A stretch of 64,000 nucleotides of DNA from Anaerolineales bacterium (GCA_014860745.1 JACZJC010000078.1:62001-126000); one strand, 5' to 3'. Positions 54,696-63,675 are shown, numbered from the stretch's first letter. Numbers and translations are program-made. The notes: a model not told the origin generated them from the letters alone.

Positions 54696-55823
54696 ATGAC
54701 TCGTGGACTTTCCTGGCGAAATTTTGACTTCATTTTATTAGGCGCAATTGTGCTGGCCTCGTCGTTTGGCACGGTGATGATCCGTTCCGCGGTGGCTGGC
54801 AATGAGGTGTTGCTGCCCCTTATTCTGCGCCAGGTATATTTTGCCCTCCTCGGCGTTTTGCTTATTTTTCTGGTAAGCTCTGTAGATTATCATTACTGGC
54901 TGGCATTATATCGACCGATCCTTTTCATTATTGTAGCATTCCTGATTACACTGACCGGGTTCGGCCAGACAGCCTTCGGCGCACAGCGCTGGTTTCAGGT
55001 GGGTGTGCTATTTCTTCAGCCCACGGAATTCGCCAAGATCATTGCCATCATCATCCTTGCCCGTTATTTTGAGTCTACCCAGCTCCAACCGCGCGACCTG
55101 CGCTGGGTGATGGGGGCGGTTCTTTGGTCACTTCCCATCATCGGTTTGATTCTGCTGCAACCCAACCTCAGCAATGTTATGGTCTTGAGCGTTATCCTTG
55201 CTGTCATGCTTTGGATTGCGGGCATTCAAGTGAAACATGTGGGCATCGCCCTCGTTGCCGGTGTCACCGCGATGATCGTCTTGATCATCTTTTCTGTGCT
55301 GGGAATTCGGATACCGGGGATCCAACCCTACCAGCAGGAACGGATTGTCAACTTTGTAGTGCCTGACCCCAATGACACCTATGGCAATCGCTACAATGTA
55401 CAGCAGGCGCTGATCGCTGTCGGTTCGGGAGGTGTATTTGGGCAGGGATACGGTCACGGGTCCCAAACCCAGCTGCGCTTCCTGAAAGTCCGCCACACGG
55501 ATTTTATTTTTGCGGCGAGTTCCGAAGAATTTGGCATGGTAGGCGGTGTCTTGATCATCCTTACGCTCGGAGTAATCATCTGGCGCTGTATTCGTGCCGG
55601 CCAGAAAGCCCGCGATGTCTCCGGCTCGATGATCGCCTTTGGGATGGCCACCCTGATATTCTTTCAGGCATCCGTAAACATCGGCATGAATTTGAACGTT
55701 CTTCCCGTTTCCGGTTTGCCGCTCCCGTTTATAAGTTATGGCGGCAGCGGACTTACTGCGCTCATGCTCGGCATTGGGCTGGTTGAATCTGTCGTCATGC
55801 GCCACAAGCAAATGGAATTTTAA
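54696..55823 (+). CDS. rodA: Rod shape-determining protein RodA (SEDS glycosyltransferase)
   Basis: A 375-residue SEDS protein with about ten membrane segments. RSAVAGNEVLL, GAQRWFQVGVLFLQPTEFAKIIAIIILARYF near residue 88 and GSGGVFGQGYGHGSQTQLRFLKVRHTDFIFAASSEEFGMVGG near residue 240 are family blocks, and LPVSGLPLPFISYGGSGL closes. RodA polymerises lipid II with PBP2. The ATG is preceded by a T-tract and not by a visible ribosome binding site, an oddity in this cluster. Confidence 0.95.
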   Translation: MTRGLSWRNFDFILLGAIVLASSFGTVMIRSAVAGNEVLLPLILRQVYFALLGVLLIFLVSSVDYHYWLALYRPILFIIVAFLITLTGFGQTAFGAQRWFQVGVLFLQPTEFAKIIAIIILARYFESTQLQPRDLRWVMGAVLWSLPIIGLILLQPNLSNVMVLSVILAVMLWIAGIQVKHVGIALVAGVTAMIVLIIFSVLGIRIPGIQPYQQERIVNFVVPDPNDTYGNRYNVQQALIAVGSGGVFGQGYGHGSQTQLRFLKVRHTDFIFAASSEEFGMVGGVLIILTLGVIIWRCIRAGQKARDVSGSMIAFGMATLIFFQASVNIGMNLNVLPVSGLPLPFISYGGSGLTALMLGIGLVESVVMRHKQMEF

Positions 55824-55866
55824 TTAAGCAGGGTCGCCCTTGCAATAAAGAATCGGAGTCGTCATC

Positions 55867-57348
55867 TTGTCCATCAAACCTGCCCGAACTCGGATTGCCC
55901 CTTCACCCACAGGGCACATGCACCTCGGCACAGCGCGAACTGCGTTGTACGACTATCTTCTCGCAAAAAAAACAGGCGGGCAGTTCATTTTGCGCATCGA
56001 AGATACAGACATCAAGCGCACCGTACCCGGTGCTGAACAGGAAATTATGGACGGTTTGCGCTGGCTTGGGCTTGAATATGATGAAGGCCCAGACGTTGGC
56101 GGAGCGTATGGTCCCTACCGCCAGACGGAGCGCAGGGAAATTTACCAGCATCACGCAAAAATATTAATCGATAATAAATCTGCTTATCCCTGCTTCTGCA
56201 CGCCGGATAAATTGGAGAAAACCAGGCAGGAACAAATGAAACGCAAGGAGAATCCGCATTACGATGGCGCCTGTCGTGTGCTGACTCCTGAGGATGCCGC
56301 AAAACGAATCGCAAATGGCGAAACCTACACCGTTCGGTTCAAAACACCAAAGGAAGGCGTTACCATCGCGCACGATCATTTACGCGGAGATATCGCCACT
56401 GAAAATAACCAACTTAACGATTATGTCCTATTGAAATCGGACGGCCTGCCAACCTATCATCTTGCCGCGATTGTGGATGATCACGAAATGCAGATCACTC
56501 ACGTTTTACGCGGTTCTGAGTGGCTGGGCACCTTCCCGCTGCATGTCAATATCGTCCGTGCCTTTGGCTGGGAGGAACCCATCTGGATTCATCTTTCGGT
56601 TTTTCTCAAACCAAGCGGCAAGGGCAAAATGAGCAAACGAGAAACTGCCCAGGCCATGAAGGATGGTTATTCCATTTTTATCAAGGATATGCAGGAGCTT
56701 GGCTTCACTCCCGAGGGCGTTATGAATTGGAGCGCGTTGATGGGATGGGGCGTCGCTGAGGACGATGTGATGACGATTGACCAGATGGTTGAAAGATTCT
56801 CCATTGATGGTTTGACTCCCTCTCCCGCAGCGATCAACTTTCAAAAATTGGATCACTTCAACGCGACTCACATCCGCCTCTTTACGACCGAAGACCTGGC
56901 AGCCCGCCTCAAGCCTTACTTTACCTGTGAGGGACTCAATGTCAACGATAATGTACTGCTAAAGATTGTCCCATTATTGCGCGAACGACTGGTAACGCTT
57001 GATGATTGCCTTGCGTTTGGAAGTTTCTTCTTCAGGGAAGATGTAACCCCCAACCCCGAAGACTTGGTCGCGAAAGGATTGGACGCCGCGCAATCCGCAG
57101 AAATCGCTCGAAGGGCGTACCAGATTCTCGCAGCGCAACCAGATATCAGTCACGAACGATGCGAGCCGCCGTTGCGGGCCTATGTCGAAGAAAGCGGTTT
57201 GAATGTCAACCAAGTTTTTGGAATCCTCCGCGCAGCAATTACAGGACAAAAAGTCAGCCCGCCGCTTTTCGAGTCGATGGAGATCATCGGGCGCGAAAAA
57301 TGTTTACAAAGGCTCGAGAGCGCAATAAGAATTTTGGAAAAGATTTAA
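55867..57348 (+). CDS. gltX: Glutamate--tRNA ligase
   Basis: A 493-residue class I synthetase starting at TTG (MSIKPARTRIAPSPTG). The HIGH motif lies in APSPTGHMHLGTARTALYDYL and the KMSKR motif in GKGKMSKRETAQAM near residue 255. RIEDTDIKRTVPGAEQEIMDGLRWLGL near residue 43 follows standard GluRS. It charges tRNA-Glu (and possibly tRNA-Gln, if the organism uses amidotransferase). It converges with the cyclase-like gene; the stops are only 4 bases apart with no terminator visible. Confidence 0.96.
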   Translation: MSIKPARTRIAPSPTGHMHLGTARTALYDYLLAKKTGGQFILRIEDTDIKRTVPGAEQEIMDGLRWLGLEYDEGPDVGGAYGPYRQTERREIYQHHAKILIDNKSAYPCFCTPDKLEKTRQEQMKRKENPHYDGACRVLTPEDAAKRIANGETYTVRFKTPKEGVTIAHDHLRGDIATENNQLNDYVLLKSDGLPTYHLAAIVDDHEMQITHVLRGSEWLGTFPLHVNIVRAFGWEEPIWIHLSVFLKPSGKGKMSKRETAQAMKDGYSIFIKDMQELGFTPEGVMNWSALMGWGVAEDDVMTIDQMVERFSIDGLTPSPAAINFQKLDHFNATHIRLFTTEDLAARLKPYFTCEGLNVNDNVLLKIVPLLRERLVTLDDCLAFGSFFFREDVTPNPEDLVAKGLDAAQSAEIARRAYQILAAQPDISHERCEPPLRAYVEESGLNVNQVFGILRAAITGQKVSPPLFESMEIIGREKCLQRLESAIRILEKI

Positions 57349-57352
57349 TAAA

Positions 57353-57988
57353 TTATTGCGCTTCCTCATCGACGTTCGTCCGGTATAAGATTAAAAACGC
57401 AGGTGAAGTAACGCCGCCAACGCTTACTTCAATGGCCTTTCCCTGAATTTCAGCCTCCTTGGGGATGAGCAGCATGGCTTCCTTTGAAATCAGAATTTCA
57501 TCCGCATTGCCGATATCTTCCCCCATTTTACAAGCGCGGTTGACGGCGTCGCCGAAAATATCCACGCCGTCCACAAAGAGGATGTTTCCATAATCGATGC
57601 CGATCGAAACGTGGATATCCAGTTCGTCTGCGGTAAGCAAGTTTGACGCCTTAAGCGCATGCTGAATTGAAATCGCCGCGCGAACCGCTCCCAGGGGATT
57701 GGGCATGGTGGCAAAACAGTTGTCTGCCTGAAATTTAATCACGCTCCCGCCGTGACTGGTTACGATCGGCTCCACGGTCAACTGCATGCGCCGGATCATC
57801 GAAAGATAGTGAACGATCCCGTATTTTCGGGTTAGCAATGAGAATCCAGACATGTCCAAGGCAAGCACTGTGTCTTTCCTGCCATATTCCCGCCAGATCG
57901 AATCTTCCAGTTTTTTGCGTTCCTGTTCGTTTGTTTCCTGTGAGTATCCCATCAACATTTCTTGAAAGTGCAGGTTTTTCGGCAGCAT
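57353..57988 (-). CDS. Class III adenylate/guanylate cyclase-like protein
   Basis: A 211-residue protein starting MLPKNLHFQ behind AAGAGGT. After a 40-residue N-terminal helix region comes a cyclase catalytic domain: TVLALDMSGFSLLTRKYGI (first metal Asp in LDMSGFS), GGSVIKFQADNCFATMPN (second metal Asp in KFQAD), and HVSIGIDYGNILFVDGVDIFGDAVNRACKMGE. Metal ligands seem kept; the substrate-specifying residues cannot be judged here. A promoter -10 (TATAAT at 58016-58021 on this strand) lies 27 bases upstream. Confidence 0.82.
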   Translation of the reverse strand: MLPKNLHFQEMLMGYSQETNEQERKKLEDSIWREYGRKDTVLALDMSGFSLLTRKYGIVHYLSMIRRMQLTVEPIVTSHGGSVIKFQADNCFATMPNPLGAVRAAISIQHALKASNLLTADELDIHVSIGIDYGNILFVDGVDIFGDAVNRACKMGEDIGNADEILISKEAMLLIPKEAEIQGKAIEVSVGGVTSPAFLILYRTNVDEEAQ

Positions 57989-58015
57989 GGTTACCTCTTG
58001 AAATCGGATAATGCT

Positions 58016-58057
58016 ATTATATCGAATAGGCTCCAAAGGTTTTAACCCTTGGAGCCT
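58016..58057 (-). promoter_or_regulatory. Promoter and hairpin between rtcB and the cyclase-like gene
   Basis: TATAAT on the minus strand (58016-58021) is a good -10 box for the cyclase-like gene. Just upstream, AGGCTCCAAAGG (58028-58039) pairs with CCTTGGAGCCT (58047-58057) with one bulged base; it follows the rtcB stop by 6 bases and could end that transcript, though no T-run follows on this strand. Confidence 0.5.
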
Positions 58058-58063
58058 TTATTA

Positions 58064-59485
58064 TTAACTATCCCCGGGTTCGTCTGCCATGCGGACGATG
58101 CGCGGTGTGAATTTTCCCAGCACATCCACAAGGTCATGCTGTGCGGCGATAACCTCTTCGATGGGCTTGTAAGCTTGCGGCGATTCATCGATGCCGCCGC
58201 CCAGCAGGGTAACTCCGCGTTCTTTGAGATATTCGTCCCGCGCAGATCTGCTGATGGAATTGATCGCAGCCCTGCGGCTCATCAATCGACCCGCGCCATG
58301 CGAGGCGGATGAAAGAGAATTTTCCACGCCTCTGCCGCGGACAAGATAGCCGGCATCTCCCATTGAGCCTGGGATGATGCCAAACACGCCCTTGCCTGCG
58401 GGAGTAGCTCCCTTGCGGTGCACAACCACAATGCGCCCATCGGGAAGTGTTTCATGCCATGCAAAGTTGTGATGGTTTTCGACCACAGCGGCTTCTTTTA
58501 AGCCCACTGCTGCGGCCACCCGTTTGTGGATGATGTAATGATTTGCAGAAGCAAACCGTCCGGCCAATTCCATGGAGAGCCAGTATTCCTGTCCGTCTTC
58601 TGAATCGAGCGAAAGCCAGGCGAGATGCTTCACGCTGGGGTCGAGATCGGGATGCTTTTCCCTCGCGATTTTGCTGAATCGGTCGGCGACTTTGGCACCG
58701 ACTCCGCGGGAGCCGCTATGCGAAAGCAAAGCCAGGTGTTCACCGGGCTGCAGGCCAAAAAGGGGTTCATGAAGTGTGAAGGAACCCCACTCGACAAAGT
58801 GATTGCCGGTGCCGCTTGTGCCAAGTTGATTCATGGCGGTGTCCTTTAATGTCTTGAGCTGGCGCGTGGCATACCAGGCGTCGTCGTCCAATACTTTGTG
58901 TTGGGCTTTCTTGCTGCCCGTCCATTTTGCACCCATTCCAAAGGCTGTTTCTTCCCAGAGGGCATTTTCGAACATGCCTTTCTTTTGCCCGAGCAAATGC
59001 GGCGAGACTTCGTAGATCGAAAGCCGCATTCGGCAGGCTATATCCACACCGACAGCGTAGGGAATGACAACATTTTCCGTCGCGAGTACGCCGCCGATGG
59101 GGAGTCCATAACCGACGTGGGCATCGGGCATCAAAGCTCCAGTGACGGTGACGGGCAGGCGCATGGCATTTTCCATTTGGCGGATGGCTTCGGGGTCGAT
59201 CTGGTCCATGCCCCAGATAGGGAAGGGCAACGGCGACTCACGCAGTTCGTCCACGGTTGGCCTTTCGGGCTGAGCGATGCGAATACATTCGCGGGCGAGG
59301 TCTGCCAGCGAATTGTCGGCAAGGAAACTCCCGGGGTTTTGCCGCACAGCTTCCAGCCTGGCAAGAACCGTATCCCGGTCCATGCCTTGACTCATGAGTT
59401 TTTCAGCAGCATCCTTCGCGAGGCCGATGATCCTTCCATCAGGCCAGTTATTTAATTTCAGGATCTTTCCTGTAATGATGTCCAT
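58064..59485 (-). CDS. rtcB: RtcB family RNA-splicing ligase-like protein
   Basis: A 473-residue protein starting MDIITGKIL behind AAGGAAA. RtcB landmarks: VVIPYAVGVDIACRMRLSIYE near residue 125 (metal-binding Cys), LALLSHSGSRGVGAKVADRF near residue 255, HHNFAWHETLPDGRIVVVHRKGATPA near residue 340, and SLSSASHGAGRLMSRRAAI near residue 395 with the guanylylated His. RtcB joins 3'-phosphate or cyclic phosphate RNA to 5'-OH RNA using GTP and Mn2+ in RNA repair. No rtcA or archease gene is nearby. It follows the SnoaL-like gene by 34 bases. Confidence 0.9.
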   Translation of the reverse strand: MDIITGKILKLNNWPDGRIIGLAKDAAEKLMSQGMDRDTVLARLEAVRQNPGSFLADNSLADLARECIRIAQPERPTVDELRESPLPFPIWGMDQIDPEAIRQMENAMRLPVTVTGALMPDAHVGYGLPIGGVLATENVVIPYAVGVDIACRMRLSIYEVSPHLLGQKKGMFENALWEETAFGMGAKWTGSKKAQHKVLDDDAWYATRQLKTLKDTAMNQLGTSGTGNHFVEWGSFTLHEPLFGLQPGEHLALLSHSGSRGVGAKVADRFSKIAREKHPDLDPSVKHLAWLSLDSEDGQEYWLSMELAGRFASANHYIIHKRVAAAVGLKEAAVVENHHNFAWHETLPDGRIVVVHRKGATPAGKGVFGIIPGSMGDAGYLVRGRGVENSLSSASHGAGRLMSRRAAINSISRSARDEYLKERGVTLLGGGIDESPQAYKPIEEVIAAQHDLVDVLGKFTPRIVRMADEPGDS

Positions 59486-59519
59486 TCTTTTTCCTTGTGG
59501 CATACGATCGCGTAATTTT

Positions 59520-59948
59520 CTATATCGGGTCAGGTGGGCTGCAGGGACCTTCGTAGGTTAGGGTGGTGAAGACTTCTGCCTGCAAGACCCATTCGCCGTT
59601 TCGGGTGCGCTGCCATTTCGCGGCGTAGACTCCCAATGCGTTGATCGGAGTTCCATTCACAGTATACATGCCCTGCCAGTTGCCGAGTTCTTCGGCGATG
59701 CCCCATGTTTCGTTGGTGGTGATCTCGCGCGGAGTTCGACGATAAACTGCGGTCGGGTCGCTTTGGAAAAGTTCAGCCCAACGGTTTTCTTCTTCTTTCG
59801 CTCCATGGAACTGATCGCTGCGTCCGGTTATGAGGTGATAGGTGGACGCGAGCAAAAGGCGGATGCGTTTGGAATCTTTTTCCGCGATGGCGAGATTGAA
59901 GCGTTCGCGCGCAGAGCGGATCAAGTCGGAGGAGGTGGGTTGGTTCAT
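59520..59948 (-). CDS. SnoaL-like (NTF2-fold, DUF4440) protein
   Basis: A 142-residue protein. An N-terminal helix (SDLIRSARERFNLAIAEKDSKRIRLLLASTYHLITG) and strands with YRRTPREITTNETWGIAEELGNWQG and ALGVYAAKWQRTRNGEWVLQAEVFTTL give the NTF2/SnoaL pattern. These small domains bind or transform small molecules; no activity is clear here. The gap to the ABC gene upstream is 9 bases, so it is probably part of the transporter transcript. Confidence 0.75.
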   Translation of the reverse strand: MNQPTSSDLIRSARERFNLAIAEKDSKRIRLLLASTYHLITGRSDQFHGAKEEENRWAELFQSDPTAVYRRTPREITTNETWGIAEELGNWQGMYTVNGTPINALGVYAAKWQRTRNGEWVLQAEVFTTLTYEGPCSPPDPI

Positions 59949-59957
59949 GATGTTTGT

Positions 59958-61754
59958 TTATCCGGTTTCTTCCTGTTTCCACAACTCGCGCATTTCGGCG
60001 CTGGTGGTGAGCAGTTCATCGAGCGTGCCTTCCGATTCCACTTTACCATCTTTCAGCAGGATGATGTGATCGGCTCGCCGGAGAAGCGGGCGGCGATGGG
60101 AGACAACAAGACAGGTCATGTTTTGGTTCTCGAAGATTCGATCCCAAAGCTGCTGCTCGGTTTCGACATCCAGCGCGCTGGAGAGGTCGTCGAAAACGAC
60201 CAGGTCCGTTTCCCGCACAAACATGCGCGCGGCGGCGGACCGCTGGACTTGCCCGCCCGAGAGTTTGACTCCTCTCGCGCCAACCATGGTTTCGAGGTTG
60301 TCTTCCAGTTGTTCCAGGTCACTGTCCATAACGGCCAATTTGGTGGCACGGTAGATTTCTTCGTCGCTGCGGTTCATCCCAAGCAGGAGGTTGTTCCGCA
60401 AAGTGTTGCTGAACAGGCGCGGGACTTGTGCGGTGTAGGCACAGCGCGGCGGGATGAGAAAGTCGCCGGGCGATTTTAGGATCTCTCCATTCCAGAAAAT
60501 CTCGCCGGAATCCGGGGTGAGCAACCCGAGAAGGACTCGCAGGAGGGTGGTCTTACCGGACCCAATTCTGCCGGTGATCACGGTCAGCGTGCCCCTCTCG
60601 ATATTCAGGTTGATGTCTGTGATGCCGTTCGTGGACCCGGGGAAGTGATATGTCAGATGGTCGGCGGACAGGCTGCGGAGTGAGTCTGAGGCGCGCTTTG
60701 CGGGGTAGGTCACTTCGGGAAGCGGACCTTCCAGATCCACAGGGCTTTTTTCAACAAGGGCATTTATTGGCGCGTTTTCCATCAGGTGATACATACGCTG
60801 GACGGACACATTAAGCTGTTTGTAGCGTGCCCACAACATGCCTCCAAAGGTAGTGAGATCGCCCATGCTTTGAAGTAAATAAACGAAGAGTGAAAAATCA
60901 CCAAGGGTGAAGTTTCCTGTGCGCATGGACTGGCCGACAAGCACAAGGATGACACCGGTGCCAAGCGTGGATGTGTTGCGGTAGATCGAGCCCAGCACTT
61001 CGTCGAAAAGTTTTTCGCGAATGGTTAAGATTCGGCGCTCGTCATTGAGTTTATGGAAATGCCTGATGACATTTTTTTCGGCTGTGGCAACTTTGACAGC
61101 CTGCACTGCGCCGAAGAATTCGCCGATAAACCCGGTCACTTTACCGCCAGCCTGGCGGGATGCGCGGCGATAATGTTCGATGCGCCCGGTTGCGATATTG
61201 GCAATAATGCCGACGATCACCAACGGGATCAGCGCCATGATTGTCACCGATGGGCTAATGCTAGTCATTAATACAATTGCCACGGCAATGATGATCAAAC
61301 CGACCATGACGTCGTTGATCAAAATGACAAAGAGCGGAATTTCATTCACGTCCGTTTTGAAACGGCTGACCGCTTCGCCTGCCGAATCCGGAAGCTGGGA
61401 TGCGCCTGGGCGGCGCAGGATATATTTCAAAAGATTCTTGCGCAGCAAGGTGGACATGTCCGCGAAGATGGGTACATCGGCGTAATAGAATCCGTAGCTG
61501 GCCAGGACGCGTCCGATCCAGGTGGCGGCTAAAAATGCAACGATGGACCAGACGCCAAAAGTCAGCTGCGCTTCGCCGGTGACCATGTCGAAGAAGGCTT
61601 TGATGATGAGTGCGGGCGCGACCTGCCAGCAAAAGCGAATGAGCGCCACACTGATCAGATCCACGAACCAAAGCCATGGACGAAAGGTGAGCATCTCCCA
61701 GATAACCTTCCATGCGGGCAGGGCGGGAATTTTTTGTGTGAAGGTTGTTTCCAT
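59958..61754 (-). CDS. ABC exporter half-transporter with degenerate ATP site (second subunit)
   Basis: A 598-residue type IV ABC exporter starting METTFTQK. Six membrane helices in about residues 20-310 are followed by an NBD with Walker A GRIGSGKTTLLRV near residue 403, signature KLSGGQVQRSAAARM (intact), Walker B LVVFDDLSSALD, and H-loop VVSHRR. The catalytic Glu after Walker B is Asp (DD), so this Walker A/B site is the degenerate one of a heterodimer. The partner is the next gene upstream. A cluster of GGACGATGG repeats lies between the two. Confidence 0.9.
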   Translation of the reverse strand: METTFTQKIPALPAWKVIWEMLTFRPWLWFVDLISVALIRFCWQVAPALIIKAFFDMVTGEAQLTFGVWSIVAFLAATWIGRVLASYGFYYADVPIFADMSTLLRKNLLKYILRRPGASQLPDSAGEAVSRFKTDVNEIPLFVILINDVMVGLIIIAVAIVLMTSISPSVTIMALIPLVIVGIIANIATGRIEHYRRASRQAGGKVTGFIGEFFGAVQAVKVATAEKNVIRHFHKLNDERRILTIREKLFDEVLGSIYRNTSTLGTGVILVLVGQSMRTGNFTLGDFSLFVYLLQSMGDLTTFGGMLWARYKQLNVSVQRMYHLMENAPINALVEKSPVDLEGPLPEVTYPAKRASDSLRSLSADHLTYHFPGSTNGITDINLNIERGTLTVITGRIGSGKTTLLRVLLGLLTPDSGEIFWNGEILKSPGDFLIPPRCAYTAQVPRLFSNTLRNNLLLGMNRSDEEIYRATKLAVMDSDLEQLEDNLETMVGARGVKLSGGQVQRSAAARMFVRETDLVVFDDLSSALDVETEQQLWDRIFENQNMTCLVVSHRRPLLRRADHIILLKDGKVESEGTLDELLTTSAEMRELWKQEETG

Positions 61755-61764
61755 GTTAGTTCCT

Positions 61765-61830
61765 TGACGATGGACGATGGACGGCGGACGATGGGTTGTC
61801 CGTGGTCTATCGTCCACGGTCTATGGTCTG
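61765..61830. repeat. Direct and inverted GGACGATGG-type repeats between the two ABC genes
   Basis: Four degenerate direct units (GACGATGG, ACGATGG, ACGGCGG, ACGATGG) occupy 61765-61794. They are followed by partly inverted GTCCGTGGTC, TATCGTCCACGG and TCTATGGTC segments, so the region can fold. It lies in the 80-base space between the two transporter genes. Confidence 0.7.
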
Positions 61831-61834
61831 CTGG

Positions 61835-63592
61835 CTACGCCAGTACTTCTTCCATGCCGGTTTGCAGCAGTTGGTAAAAACGCGAGTTCGGGTCAGCAGC
61901 TAATTGTTTGCGGTTACCATATTCGCTCAAATTGCCCTTTTCTAAAATCATGATCTCGTCGGCGCGGTGGATCGTATCGAGCCGGTGTGCGATGATGATG
62001 GCCGTGCGGTTTTTCAGCAACTTATCTATCGCGCGTTCGAGTCTCTGCTCGGTGGCGGGATCAAGACGGGATGAAGCCTCGTCCAGGATCACGAGACCCG
62101 GATTCCGCAGGAAGACTCTTGTAAAAGCGAGCAATTGCGCCTCACCCGCGGACAATGATCTTGATCCTGTGTCGAGTTCAGTGTCCAAGCCTTTGGGTTG
62201 ACTCTGCAACCAGTCGCTGAGTTCAAGTTCTTCGAGGGTGGCGATGATCATTTCATCGGGTATGGAACGGTCGAAGAAGGTCAGGTTGTCACGGATGCTG
62301 GCGCGGAATAATTGCACATCCTGCGTGACAATGGCGATGTTCTTCCGCAAAGATTGAAGATGCGCATTCTGCAAATCTGAGTGGTTGATTTTTATGCTTC
62401 CAGAATTAACATCGTACAATCGGAAAATCAACCGCCCAAGGGTGGTTTTTCCGCTGCCGGTGCGGCCGAGCAGCCCAAGAACGGAACCAGCTTTCAGGTC
62501 AAAGGAGAGGCGGGTAAGGACTGAGTCATTTCCGTTGTACGAGAAGGTCACGTCATCAAAGGTCAATGCGAGCGGGCGTGACTCGATTTCCAAGCCAGCG
62601 TCATTGACCATTTCCACTTTGAAGTTGCGGAATTCTGTCAGGCGTTCGACACATGCGCCGATGGTTTGAAAACTTTCGATCTCGTGTGTCATAGCCCAGA
62701 ACGGCTCTTCCAACAAGCTGATGTAATGCACAAAAAGGTAGACCGTGCCGATAGTGACGAGACCGGCAGAGAAAAGCCAGTATCCGCTGGTGATGGCAAG
62801 CAGGGTGCCTGTCGTGAGGGCGAAGCCCATGGCGTTTTCGATGATCCAGCGTTTGAAATGCGCCTTGCGGTTGTGCCCGAGGATGATGCTTTGGTGGCGG
62901 AACAATTCGCGGATGGAAAAGTCCACCGCGCCGCTGGAGCGGATGTCTTCGGTACCGGAGAGTTGTTCTTCCACAAAGCCGTATAGATTCGCCTCCGCCT
63001 CGCGCCGCGCTTTTTGGTGGGGGACAGCGATATCCTTAAGCCGGCCAAGAATCCCGATGGTGAGAACCGAGTAGGCCGTGAATGCCAGACCGGCGCGCCA
63101 GTCTTCGATGAAGAGGGCGATAAGAATTCCGACGAGCAACAATCCATTTGCGATAAGGTTTAGTGCAAATTGGGAAAAGAATGTTGCAAGTTCGGTTACG
63201 TCGCCGTCGATGCGCTCGATCAATTCGCCCGGGGTGTGGTCGTTATGGAATTTCATGTCGAGATGAAGGGCATGTTCTGCCAGCTCTGCGCGCAGATCGT
63301 TGGTTGCGGTCCAGGCTACGTTTTCGCCGAGATAGGTCACACTGACTGCAACCGCCTGCTGAATCAATGCAATGCTGATAAATGCAATCGCTGTCCAGGT
63401 GAGGGTTTGAAGCGCTTCTCCAGCCAGCGCAGAATCGATGAACTTGCGCATGATCTGCGGAGCGAAAATCCGCAAGCCGATACTGCCGAAGAGGAGAGTG
63501 GCAAGCAGAACAAAACGTCCCTTTTGCGGACGGATATGGTCGGAAAGCAGGTCCCAGTAGGATTTGAATGAGAGGTTCATGGTTGTATCCAT
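61835..63592 (-). CDS. ABC exporter half-transporter with consensus ATP site (first subunit)
   Basis: A 585-residue ABC exporter. Six membrane helices lie within residues 25-310. The NBD has Walker A GLLGRTGSGKTTLGRL near residue 378, Walker B LVILDEASSRLD with the catalytic Glu, and H-loop IIAHRLDT. The signature is SLSAGEAQ, an altered LSGGQ. This combination (catalytic Glu here, degenerate Walker B and intact signature in the partner) is the pattern of heterodimeric multidrug exporters such as BmrCD or TM287/288. ATG codons at 63592 and 63580 both lack a strong ribosome binding site. An attenuator-like leader precedes it. Confidence 0.92.
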   Translation of the reverse strand: MDTTMNLSFKSYWDLLSDHIRPQKGRFVLLATLLFGSIGLRIFAPQIMRKFIDSALAGEALQTLTWTAIAFISIALIQQAVAVSVTYLGENVAWTATNDLRAELAEHALHLDMKFHNDHTPGELIERIDGDVTELATFFSQFALNLIANGLLLVGILIALFIEDWRAGLAFTAYSVLTIGILGRLKDIAVPHQKARREAEANLYGFVEEQLSGTEDIRSSGAVDFSIRELFRHQSIILGHNRKAHFKRWIIENAMGFALTTGTLLAITSGYWLFSAGLVTIGTVYLFVHYISLLEEPFWAMTHEIESFQTIGACVERLTEFRNFKVEMVNDAGLEIESRPLALTFDDVTFSYNGNDSVLTRLSFDLKAGSVLGLLGRTGSGKTTLGRLIFRLYDVNSGSIKINHSDLQNAHLQSLRKNIAIVTQDVQLFRASIRDNLTFFDRSIPDEMIIATLEELELSDWLQSQPKGLDTELDTGSRSLSAGEAQLLAFTRVFLRNPGLVILDEASSRLDPATEQRLERAIDKLLKNRTAIIIAHRLDTIHRADEIMILEKGNLSEYGNRKQLAADPNSRFYQLLQTGMEEVLA

Positions 63593-63620
63593 TATTTGCA
63601 GGGTCGCGATTACATTAATA

Positions 63621-63653
63621 AATAAAAAAACACGGCGCAGGCGCGCCGTGTTT
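63621..63653 (-). terminator. Attenuator terminator before the ABC transporter genes
   Basis: On the minus strand AAACACGGCGC (63653-63643) pairs perfectly with GCGCCGTGTTT (63638-63628), loop GCCT, followed by a T-run. It ends 28 bases before the first ABC start, so transcripts from the upstream promoter would stop unless it is overridden. Confidence 0.9.
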
Positions 63654-63675
63654 GCATAGACACAGAATTGGACCG

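Noticed and set aside
59763-60479. A 238-codon plus-strand frame across the SnoaL-like and ABC genes
   Set aside because: It is the antisense of conserved Walker and signature motifs and has no translation signal.
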